Notes under the pieces: model-generated
Told to the model about the DNA's origin: nothing
Database searches by the model: none
What the model saw: the letters and a program-made list of their open reading frames with translations, nothing else
In this document: positions 24,528 to 35,500 of the stretch, piece after piece
Numbering within the stretch: position 1 is the stretch's first letter
Layout: every line of letters begins with the position of its first letter
Program-made: the position numbers and the translations under genes
Assembly (NCBI GenBank): GCA_964418255.1
Contig: CAYQKV010000011.1
Span: 1 to 35,857 of the forward strand
Source: CAG-1782 sp964418255
GTDB taxonomy: Bacteria > Bacillota > Clostridia > Christensenellales > DTU072
Reading direction: 5' to 3'
DNA: 35,857 nt

Positions 24528-25430
24528 ATGAACGACGAAATAAAATCGGTGGAAGAAAGTATAAATCAATACATAGCCAACCTAAAAAGTATTCCGAAAG
24601 AAAAAATAACCGCGGTAATTTACATAATAATCACCCTCGTTCTCGTCGGTTTTTTTCAGTTTATAAGCGCGGACTTCGCTCCGTCGATATTCCTGAGCGC
24701 AAATTTTTGGATAAGCGAGGCGACTACGCTCGTGATAATTTTCACGAGCTATCAGGGCGGGATAAATATCGTATGGACCGAGCAGTTGAAAAATACAGAA
24801 CTCTTAAACGCTATGGCGGAATACGACAAGCTGAATAAAAGAGACACGGATTTCGAAGAGTTTCTCGCGTGCTATAACAGAGATTTGAAAAAAGCGGCTT
24901 TCGTGCGGAAACAGGAGAGAATTCAAAAGCGGATAGAGGAGCTTTTGCCGATAGTCACGGCAGGAATCAGGGAAAAACTGACAAGGAAAATAAAAGAAAT
25001 AAACGCAAGCATATCGGCAGACGAGCTTGAAGCGCGTATCGACGAAAGACAAGTTCGGTATTACAGAATATACGTAAGCGATTTTTTCACCGCTTCCGCG
25101 AAAAGCACCGCCGTGAAATTGAGGTCGAGGGGGAATGCGGAAGCGGGCAAACTCAAAGCGAGTATAAAAGGTTTTCCGCTTACGATAGCCATAGCGACGC
25201 TTACGAGCAGTATGGTATATACCATAGCCGACGGCGCGGTAACAAAAACGGTTATCGTTAATCTTGTGATAAACGCGATAATATTCGGGCTTCGCCTTGC
25301 GAACGGAATTCTCAAAGCAAGCAAGGTCATATACCAGGAAATTCAGATGCCGCTGGAATTCAAAAATCAAATACTGAGAAAATACAAAGAATGGCAGAAA
25401 AAGGAGGGACGCATAAGTGAGCAATGTTAA
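24528..25430 (+). CDS. Membrane protein of the late operon, unknown
   Basis: A 300-aa protein. The ATG at 24528 with GAGG 6 nt upstream is preferred over the in-frame GTG at 24516. Two hydrophobic segments near residues 30-48 and 58-76 are followed by a charged helical domain (about 85-200), then two more hydrophobic segments near 212-230 and 235-258. Function unknown. It may be an internal virion membrane protein for DNA ejection or part of the lysis set; its position before two probable ejection proteins favours the first. Confidence 0.65.
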   Translation: MNDEIKSVEESINQYIANLKSIPKEKITAVIYIIITLVLVGFFQFISADFAPSIFLSANFWISEATTLVIIFTSYQGGINIVWTEQLKNTELLNAMAEYDKLNKRDTDFEEFLACYNRDLKKAAFVRKQERIQKRIEELLPIVTAGIREKLTRKIKEINASISADELEARIDERQVRYYRIYVSDFFTASAKSTAVKLRSRGNAEAGKLKASIKGFPLTIAIATLTSSMVYTIADGAVTKTVIVNLVINAIIFGLRLANGILKASKVIYQEIQMPLEFKNQILRKYKEWQKKEGRISEQC

Positions 25431-26577
25431 CGACGTAAAGAACAAATTGAAAAAATATTATCAGAACGCTTCGGGAAAGCAGTATGATTTCGATACCGAT
25501 TTTGACGCGAATATAAATCAATCGGGCGTAAGAGGTTCTAAACTCGAAGAGTTAAAGGCAAAGACAAGAGCGTATCTTACCGCTTCCGACGCATATGGCG
25601 CGGCGGATAGCAATTACGACGCAACCGTGAAAGGAATAGAGGAAAGACGGAGCGGCATCGAAGGTCTGCGCGATTCGCAACTCGCCGAAAACAATAAAAT
25701 TGCGATGAGACAGGCAAGTGTTGCGGGTTCGAATTATGAACTTTTGAAACGGTATTTACCCGAATATAACGCGCAAGCGGGAATGGGAAACCTCGGAGCG
25801 GGGAGCGGAGCTCATACGGACGCATACGCCGCGTATATGTCCGCGTTAAGCGAAAGCGCAAGCAACGCTGCCGACAGGAAAACAAGCGTAATGCAAAATT
25901 ATATTTCCAACGCAGACGAACTCAACAGGGAAAAAACGAATGCGGAAAGGGAAAAACTATCGGCATACGGCGCGGCAAATAAAGAATTATCGTCGGCGTT
26001 GAACGTGGCGGACGACGCCGCTACGGCGAGAGCCGCAGAGCAGAATACCGCGGTAAAAGATAAAGCGTTGTCGCTTATGGCTTACGGAGCGAACGAAGAC
26101 GGAACTTATAGAAAGGAAAGCATAGAGAAAGCGTTTAAGTATATTAAAGATTTCGCAACCGATGAAACCTCCGCCGACGAAATAATAAAACAGTTGACTG
26201 CCGAGACATTGGATAATTACGAAAGCGGAGCAAAGGAAAAATACGACGACGACCCGAGTAACGATAATATATGGGGCAGACTTAAAGAAGGCGTCGATAT
26301 GGAGAGGAAGAAAAAGTACAGTCTGTATTTCGACGGAGAGAAGGTCGATATAGAAACGTCGAGTTCGGCTATTGATTACTCCAAACTAAGCTCGGAAGCG
26401 CAGAAAGTGATAGACGAAGCGCAGAACGGAGATTTGGTAAAGATAGACCAAAGAATTTACGTGGTAGATGACAAAGGCAGAGCCGACACAGACCCGAGGT
26501 TAATTCTGTTACAAAACAATTCCGGTAGACTGAGAGACTTTGCGGATAGATATGCTTATAAGGTAACTGTCAAATAA
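25417..26577 (+). CDS. Probable internal virion/ejection protein
   Basis: A 386-aa protein. It starts at GTG with GGAGG upstream; no in-frame ATG is better placed. It overlaps the previous gene by 14 bp. It is Ala-rich and helical (about 50-230), with a Gly/Ala-rich stretch near 122-135 (AGMGNLGAGSGA) and a mixed C-terminal domain. Such Ala-rich proteins immediately before a giant late protein are typical of podovirus ejection proteins carried inside the capsid. No enzymatic motif seen. Confidence 0.62.
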   Translation: MSNVNDVKNKLKKYYQNASGKQYDFDTDFDANINQSGVRGSKLEELKAKTRAYLTASDAYGAADSNYDATVKGIEERRSGIEGLRDSQLAENNKIAMRQASVAGSNYELLKRYLPEYNAQAGMGNLGAGSGAHTDAYAAYMSALSESASNAADRKTSVMQNYISNADELNREKTNAEREKLSAYGAANKELSSALNVADDAATARAAEQNTAVKDKALSLMAYGANEDGTYRKESIEKAFKYIKDFATDETSADEIIKQLTAETLDNYESGAKEKYDDDPSNDNIWGRLKEGVDMERKKKYSLYFDGEKVDIETSSSAIDYSKLSSEAQKVIDEAQNGDLVKIDQRIYVVDDKGRADTDPRLILLQNNSGRLRDFADRYAYKVTVK

Positions 26578-26587
26578 GTTCAAGAAA

Positions 26588-29500
26588 ATGGATACATATT
26601 ATTTTTCTAAAAATACCAAGCAAAGCGGGTTAAATCCGTATAACAAAGCTGTTTCCGTTGCGAAAGAGAAAAAGCCGAGCGTAGGCGAAAAAATTTTGCA
26701 TACGACGGGGGATATTTTCGCAAACATTATTTCGGGCGCGTCGAAAGGGCTCGAAGGCATAGTCGACTTAGGCGCCGGTATCGGCGGAGCAATAGCGGGG
26801 ATATTCGATAAAAACGCGCAAAATGACGTTAAAAACTTTATGTCGAGAGACCTTACGGGAGAGCTGTTTGCCAACAAATGGCAGGACGACTTAAAGTATT
26901 CCTATCTTAACGACGGTAAAGTCGGTCGTTTTGCCGAAAAGACGTTAAATGCCGTCGGACAAATGCTGCCTGCCGTAGTTGTAGGACTTGTCACGGGCGG
27001 CGCGGGAGCCGCCGCGTCCGTAAGCCAGGCGGCAAGCCTTGCGACAATGGGAGCAAGCGCCGCCGGTACCTCCACGGAAGAAGCGTACAATGAAGGCGCG
27101 GATTATTATAAAGGACTCGGATACGGCGTTGCAAGCGGCGCCGTGGAGATGGCTACGGAAAAAATGACGGGCGGCGCGCTTAAAGGCGTTATTGGCAAAG
27201 GAATGTTTGACGGAGCGGGTAAGGTCGCCGCGACGGGAGCCAAGAGAGTGCTGAAAAACGCTGTGGAAGAGGGTGCGGAAGAAGTCGTAAGCGAACTTGC
27301 GAACCCCGCGTTAAAAAGTATTTACAAAGGGAAAGAAGCCTTTGACGAATACGGAGACGCGGACTACTGGAAAGGCGTTGCCGAAGCGGGGCTTGTCGGC
27401 GGCGCGACTTCCGTCGTATACGGCGGTACGGTCGGAAAGGTCCTTGCAAAGTCGGGATACGGGTATACTGGTAAGGATGCGGACGTTGCGGAAAGCGTGG
27501 AAAAAGTGAGAGAACTCGAAAACGAGCGCAACGAACTTTGGGCAGACGGAAAACTTACCGCCGAAGAGAATACTAAGATAAACGAGTATGTCGAAAGGAA
27601 CAATGCAAATATCGAATCCGTACTCAAAAAAACGAGTACGGATAAACGAGGGAAACTTATCAGGGAGTTCAATCTGGAAAGTCGGTTTGACGAAAACGGC
27701 AATCAGACGGGTTTGCAGTCGAATGCAGAAAGTTCGAAGTATCTTTCCCCGAGAATAGATAGAAAACGTGTGGCAACCGATTTAAGAGCAATGAGCACGG
27801 AATTGAATTCGGAAATGAGTATATATAACGGGGAACTCAGTGCAAAAGGAGAGCAATCGTATAAGAAATTCAAAAAAGCGGTGAACGCGCTTAACAGGTT
27901 ATCGGGCGTTGACGTCGGCGTCGCCGTACTCTCGCCGAATCCTTCGGCACGGTATAACGGAAGCATAATAAATAATAATATTTACATTTCCGCCGATAAT
28001 TTCGAAGACAAAACCTGGGCGGAAACGCTTGTGCACGAATATACGCACTTTGCCGAAGGGACTGCGGCGTATAATAATCTCGTCGCTTATTTATCGTCGG
28101 ACAAGAATTTAAGTATGGACGCCATAGAAGAATTTATCGACAGAGGATATGCCGATAATGTCGGTTCCGATATTGACTATCGGGAAAGCGAAGAGTATAA
28201 TTTAAGTGCCGATGAAAAACGGTTTTCAAAGAAAACACCGTACAGTCAATATCGTACCGTCGCCAAAATATGGGCGCACGAAACGAGTACGAAAATCGGC
28301 GATATGAAAGAAATATATAATCCCAAAACCGGCAAGTTTGATACAATAGTTGCCGACGGCTCGGATGAAGGATATCACATTGTTGTATCGAAGCGTTTCG
28401 CAAATAAAGCGGTCAATAATTTAATTGAGGAGAGAAAAAATAATGGACGTTACTCCCGAAAATCGAGAACAGATGATAGAGTTTATAGATATGATGTTGG
28501 CTCGGAATATGGACGAACTGAAAATAGAAGCGATATTAACATATCTGGGAGACGAGAAACAACTGAAAGCGTTGACGGACTTCATAGAAAAGAACAAGCC
28601 GGTGGAGGATTCTCAGATACAGTGCAAAGCGATGATGTTGAGCAAGCCGGGATGGATTCCTCCGAAAGAATGCGTTTCACGGTGGCCGAACTTGCTCACC
28701 TGAAAAGCATAGACGATAAGAGGTATACGCCGGAAGTGGGCGGAAGGTCCTCGGACGACGCGCAATATTCAAGGAAAACGACATACAGTCAATATAGTAC
28801 TATCGCCAAAATTTGGGCGCACGAAACGAGCACCCAAACGGGCGATATGAAAGATATATTTAATCCGAAAACAGGTAGGTTTGATACGATAGTGGCGGAT
28901 GACTCGGATGAAGGATATTACGTTATAAAGTCTCGTGTTTCAAATGACATTGGCAAAAGCAGAATTAAGGAGAGGAAAGGTAATGGAAATTACTCAAGAA
29001 AATCAGAAACAGATAGACGACTTTATCGATATGATGTTGGCTCGGAATATGGACGAATGGAGGATAGAATCTATACTGACATACTTGGGAGACGAGAAAC
29101 AACTAAAAGCATTGACGGACTTCATAGAAAAGAACAAGCCGGTGGAGGATTCTCAGATACAGTGCAAAGCGATGATGTTGGGCGACCCCGATTGGATACC
29201 TCCGAAAGAGTGCGTCTCACGGTGGCCGAACTTGCTGACCTGAAAAGCAAAGAAAGTAAAAGCTTAACGTCGGAAGAAAAAGAAAATTTTTCGGACGACG
29301 CGCAGTATTCGAGAAAAACTCTTTATAGTCAATATCGTACCGTCGCCAAAATATGGGCGCACGAAACGAGTACAAAGGCAGGCGATACGAAACAGATATA
29401 CAATCCGAAAACGGGTAGGTTCGATACGATAGTGGCTGACGGCTCGGATGAAGGATATCACGTTATAAAGTCGTATACTTCAAACGAAAAATCAAAGAAC

Positions 29501-32500
29501 AGAATTAAAAAGAGGAGCAGCAATGGAAATTACTCACGAAAATCAGAAACAGATAGACGATTTTATCGATATGATGCTGGCGCGGAGAATGGACGAGCTG
29601 GATATAGAGGCGATTCTGGCATATTTGCAGGACGAAACGCAGCTGAAAGCGTTGACGGACTTTATAGAAAAGAATCAACCCGTGGAAGACTCACAGTTGG
29701 TTATCAAAGCGATAATGTTGGGCGACCCCGATTGGATACCTCCGGAAGTAGCAATCTCACGGTGGCCGAACTTGCTTACGTAAACGATGTAATAAATAAT
29801 AAAAATTTCAAATCGGAAACCGGCGCGATAATGAGCGAGCGCGCTTTGGGAAACGAACGGTTTATAGCTAAACTTGTAAGAAGCGATACTTCTCTTGCCG
29901 AGAAGGTTATCAACAAGATAAAAGACGGTATCGAAAATCTGAGAAGTTTTGAAACGGCGGAAAAGAGAGCGGAATATAAGTTTTTACAAAAAGCGGAAGG
30001 ATTGTATCTGAAAGCGATTGAAGAAGCGGGATATAAATACGTCGGCGGGAAAATCATCAGACCCGATAAGGACGAAGAAGAGGAATCGGAAGCCAAATCC
30101 GAAGAGCAAAAATTTTCGAAGAAAACGGTAAAATACATTCCATACGATAGAGTGGGAGAGAAAACCGTAAAAGCAATCAGAAATCGTTTATCCGACTTGT
30201 ATCAAGACGTTGAAAGCGCGGTCGCGGACGGATTTGCCATTGAAAGCGGGAACGTGATTTATGTTGTCGATTCGGGAAAAGAAAACGGCGAAATCAGATT
30301 TGGTATAAGACGAAAAATAGCAATAGAAGATAGAGAGAGAAGAGAGAGATATATTAAAAATATAAACAAGGAGTCGGCGGAAAATGGTTTTGGAAACAGA
30401 ACGATATTTGAGAGAACTGGGATTAAACTGGGTAACGATAGCGGAAGCGATGTCGGACGACAACATAGAGAAGACTTGCCGAATGATAAAAGAAAATCCG
30501 AAGATAACGAAGGAAGAATTTCTTCTGAAAATGGGGATAGAGGAGTTCAGTTATTAAAGTTTTCACTTAAATCCGACAGTCGTCGAGGCAATAAAACGGT
30601 AAAATACATTCCATACGATGGAGTGGGAGAGAAAACCGTAAAAGCAATCAGAAATCGTTTATCTGACTTGTATCAAGACGTTGAAAGCGCGGTTGCGGAC
30701 GGAATTGCTATCGAAAGCGGAAATACGGTTTACATTGTCGATTCGGGAAAAGATAACGGCGAAATCAGATTTGGTATCAGAAGCAAAATAGTAATTAACG
30801 ATGACGCTTTAAGAAAGCAAAGATTGGAGATAATAAATGACAGAGCAATATCAAAAGGGTTCGTTAGTAGCGAGCTATTTGGACAAATTAAACGTTCATC
30901 CGGTGACGGTGGCGGAAGCGGTATCGGACGACAATTACAGAGAGAGTTATCGGTTGATTCAAGAAAATCCGAAGATAACGAAGGAAGAATTTCTTCTGAA
31001 AATGGGGATAGAGGAGTTTATAGATTAAATGATAATCATCAACTAAGCGATTCTCGGATTAGATATTCTTTGAAAAGCGGAGCTGCGATAAAAAGTTATA
31101 ACGAATGGGACGAGAATTCCGAAAAAGGCGGAAATAGCGGCAAGGCAACGATTTCCGACGTAGACAGTCGCGGCAGGGCTTTAAGTAAAGCGCAGATAGA
31201 ATATTTCAAAAACAGCAAAGTCGTAGACAATGAAGGCAGACTTTTACCGGTATTTCACGGTACCGACGGTAAGTTTTTTACATTTGATAAGGCGCTGCGC
31301 GGAAATAACACCGATGAGAAAGACTCGAAATTGGGTTTCTTTTTTACGTCGTCGGAAGAAGTCGCAGAGGAATACGCAACCTATACTAAGGAAAATAAAC
31401 TTTTTACCGTTATGCGCATAATCGCAAACGACGATAGCAGCATATTGGAAAAATTACACACTTTGGACGAAGTGTCGCGTATGCGTGGTGACGAAAACAT
31501 CGAGGAATACAAAAAACTTGTTTTCAAAATCGAAGACGGAATAAACGATATTTATGAAGTTTATCTGAATCTTGTCAATCCATTAGAGGTTGACTGGAAA
31601 GGAGAAGCGTATAATAGCGAAGAAATGTTTCGCGTTATTAACGATGCCATTGCAAGCGGAAACGACGGCGTTATTATAAAAGACATAGACGATGCGGTAG
31701 ATTGGGTCGGCAATTTAAGCAATACGTATATTGCGTTTGAACCGAACCAAATTAAACTTACTTCGAACAATCGTCCCACGGCTAATCCCGATATAAGATT
31801 TTCACGAAAAAACGATAAAAGTATCGTAAACTATGCGGCAAAGGCGTTAAATAACGAATCGGCAGACGGTGTGCGTTCTTATGCCCAAAACACGCTGAAA
31901 AAAGTATACGGCAAGTCAGATGCTAACGAAGTATTGAAAAAAGTGAGCGCGTGTCTGGAATTCGACGACGGCAAATACGGAGATATAAGCGGAAACAAGG
32001 GCAAAATAACCGATATGTTATATAATGCTTTGAATACCAAAGCCGAGGGAGAAAGGTATAAAACCGCTCTCGATATTGTCGATTATATTTTAAGCAACGT
32101 CGCCTTGAAAAACATATACGAGAATGATTCCGACGATTGGGCGATAACGACCTTAGACATATTAAAACCGTATCTTCACGGGATAAAACTTGATTCTATT
32201 AAGGAAGAAATACGCCGTCGTTACGGCAACAATAACAGGGTAAATTTGTTATGGGCGGCAAAGGACGGAATCGCGCCCGACGTCGTCGCGCAGTCTCTTG
32301 CCGAGGAAGGAATAGAGATAGACGCAGTGAACGAAGCGGACATATTTTTTAAGATAGACGAACTTTATACCGACGCGAAAGCAACTCTGAACGGCAAGAA
32401 GAAAACCTTTATTAAAGACGTTTTCGGAGAAGACAAATTGAAATCTCTTCGTGACGAAATGGCGAAAGAGATATTAAGGGGCTATGATTATGCCGGGGAA

Positions 32501-35500
32501 ACGACCGCGTATGCTCGTATGAAACGGAAATACGAAGATAGAATCGAGTCGTTAAAGTCAAAGTTATCCGATTTGGCAGACAAAAACACGGCTACAAACG
32601 CCGTTTTGGACAGCATAACAAAGTTAAGAAAGGTGAACAAAGGAGAGTTTTTTAACGCTACTCAATATAAACCCGACATATTTAAGGCTACGATAGGAAG
32701 ATTGACGGCAATCGAATACCGTGGAAATCTAAACAAAAGCGGGACGCGCCGACTTATTAAAAATCTTCGGGAATGGTATCAGCCCGAAAACAAAATGTTG
32801 TCCGTCGAGGACGGAATTCAGGATAAAGACCTATATCGTTCGAGAACCGCTTATAATGAAGAGATAGGAACGATTCTCGATATTATCTCGAATGGAACAG
32901 GTGATTTGAGTTTGACGGAACTTAAATATCTTAAATACGCAGTCGATTATTTTACCACTCTTGTAAGTACGCACAATAAGATATACCGAAAAGGGAAGTA
33001 TGTCGAAGCGAAGTCGGTGGCGGAAAGATACGTTAAAATTGCCCACGAAAACAGGCGTATCGTCGTAGGTTGGATGGCGAATAAAACGGGATATGCGTAT
33101 ACCCGTACTTTCGGAGACCCTGCTACGGTTGTCAGACAGATGGATAAATACGAGAACGGTTTTTATACCGAAACGTATGAAGAGTTAAGGCGCGGCGCGG
33201 TGAATTCGCTCGTTATGAATATGGAAATTCGCAGTGGGCTCGACGAGTTCATAAAAAAGCATAAAGGATATATAAACGCCATATCGAAAGAAAAAATAAA
33301 GTATTACGTAAGCGACGACGCGTCGTCCGCCGTGGAGCTTACGAAGTCAAACGCTATGAGTCTTTACCTTACGCTTAAAAGAAAACAGGCGTTGAAAGGG
33401 TTGGCGCAGAACGGGTTTCTTTATGCCGAAAACGGGAAAGACATAAGAATTCCCGGGTTTATCGGAACGGATGCCGAAGTTTCCGAAGATACGATGAATA
33501 GTATTGCGGCTATAATAAAAGACAGATTATATTCTCAATTTTCCGCCGCGGATAAACAATATATCGAGATAATAGAAAAAGCGTTGAACGTCGATTGTAA
33601 AAAGGCTAAGCACGACGTCGATATTAGGCGGCAGGGTTATTCTACGGTACTGGAAGATTATTATTATCCGATTCGTCGCGCGCATATAGCGAAGAACGTC
33701 GACGGCAGTTTCTTTGACGAGGTAAATCGCGTAAGCAATGCTTCATTTAATCAAAAAACGGTAAGGGGGGCAAAAAGCGAATTGCTTATAGAACCGGTAA
33801 GCGAAGTGGCAGACCGCCATATAAGAGCGATATCGCAATACGCGTGTCTTGCCGAGGTTATAGATAATTATAACGTTCTATTCAATATCGATATTGCGGA
33901 TAACGCAAATAAGCCCGTTTCGGTCCGCACGGAGACCGCTGAAATATGGAGAAGAGGAAAGAGCGACGTTTTCGAACACCGAGCAAATAAATATTTCAAA
34001 CAGCTTATGGGCGACGTTCAGGGGATTTCCGCCGAAGGAAATACGATATGGGCGAGAGGTCTTTCGTTTATAAGAAGCGGCTATGCGAAATTCCAGTTAG
34101 GGTTTAACGCGAAAGTATTGTTTTCGCAGTTGTCGTCATATATCGCGTCAAGCGGTATTCTCGAATACGGTTCGCTCGTTAAGGGATTGAAGATAAGCGG
34201 AAAGGATGTGGATAAATACTGTCCGCTTGCGAAGTTAAGGAATTACGACCGTACCGTGATAAAAGCGCAGGGCGTTATCGATAAGGTAGGAGCCGTTGGG
34301 GACGTTCTTATGAAACCTATTTCCGCGGTGGACCGTTTTGTAATAGAGCGGCTGTTCGGAGCGTGTCGGGCGCAGGTTATGAAAGACGGTAAAGGAGACG
34401 TAGGGACGGAAGAAAACCTCAGAGCCGCAGGAGAGCTTCTAACGGAAGTAATTCTCGAAACGCAGCAGAATTCCATAGCGACGGAGAGAAGCGCCGCAAT
34501 GCGCTCAAATAACGAGTTTATGAAAGCGATAACTATGTTTTCTGCGGACGCTATGAAAGTTATAGGAAGAGTGATAGATTCCGTCGGTGAAGCGTCGGTC
34601 TTGAAAAAGCGGATAAAACTATGCGATTCGACTAAACGCCGCGCGGAGCTTGAAAACAGATTGAAGAAAGTACGGAAAAAAGAAGCGAAGACGATAACCG
34701 CGCTCGTTGCGTCGGCGGTATATATGGCTTGCGTCGCGCAGTTATTTAGATGGCTTTATAACCGCGACGACGAAAACACAGACGTTGCGTTGAATATGAC
34801 TCTTGACGCGGTTGGAAATATGTTCGGCGGACTTCCTATTATAAAAGACCTATACGCAAGGCTCGTAGACGGATACGAACTCGACAATTATGCGTATAGC
34901 GTATTGAACGACTTATTCGATACGGTCGACGATATTTTTACATCCGCGGAGAAAATAATAGACGGCAATGCCGAGAAACAGGATTTTACCTCTTTAATCA
35001 AGAAAACGTTTTACTCGGTAGGACAGCTTTTCGGAATACCCGTGCGGAATATTTATAATATGACGACAGGAATAATCGGACACATAAGTCCGTCGACAGG
35101 ATATGAGATAAACGCATTTTTTTACAGCAAGAACTATCGTTCAGACTTAAAACGCGCAATCGAAAACGGCGACGAAAAAATGATAGCAACGATAGCGGGC
35201 TTGATTATTGATGAAGACGTGGGCGATATAAGGGATAGTTCGGTGCGGAAAGAATTAAATGCGCTTATAAAAGACGGATACGACGTTCTTCCCCGTAGCA
35301 TAGGAAAGAGAATTGAATATAACGGCGAGGAATACGCTTTGAGCAAGGAAGATATAAAATACGTTGAAACTATGTATGCCGACGCGAGCGAAAGTCTTTC
35401 GAACATTATGAAAACGGCGAGATACAAAAACGCTTCCGCGAAAGTCAGAGCAAAGACGGTAAAAAATACATACAAACTTACTTACGAAATGGCGGTGGCG

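Larger units (their letters stand above)
28241..29787 (+). repeat. Three tandem modules of about 540 bp inside the polyvalent gene
   Basis: Unit starts at 28241, 28784 and 29324 (periods 543 and 540 bp) are marked by YSQY followed by AKIWAHETST. Each unit encodes a conserved block in the giant frame, then an out-of-frame small ORF with its own ribosome site, then TVAELA. Expansion by tandem duplication followed by divergence is inferred. Confidence 0.9.
30122..31063 (+). repeat. Two tandem modules of about 471 bp inside the polyvalent gene
   Basis: Units begin at 30122 and 30593 with KTVKYIPYDRVGEKT (first copy) or its Gly variant (second). The giant frame continues through VIYVVDSGKENGEIRFGIR. 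Each unit ends with an out-of-frame small ORF. Confidence 0.9.

Noticed and set aside
4680..26500. Numerous long antisense open frames opposite the early and structural genes
   Set aside because: They lack ribosome sites and recognisable motifs and follow from the codon bias of the real genes on the plus strand.
29264..29461. Antisense frames across the polyvalent repeats as further nested genes
   Set aside because: Unlike the +1-frame ORFs they are not conserved in length or position between the tandem copies and have no ribosome site.
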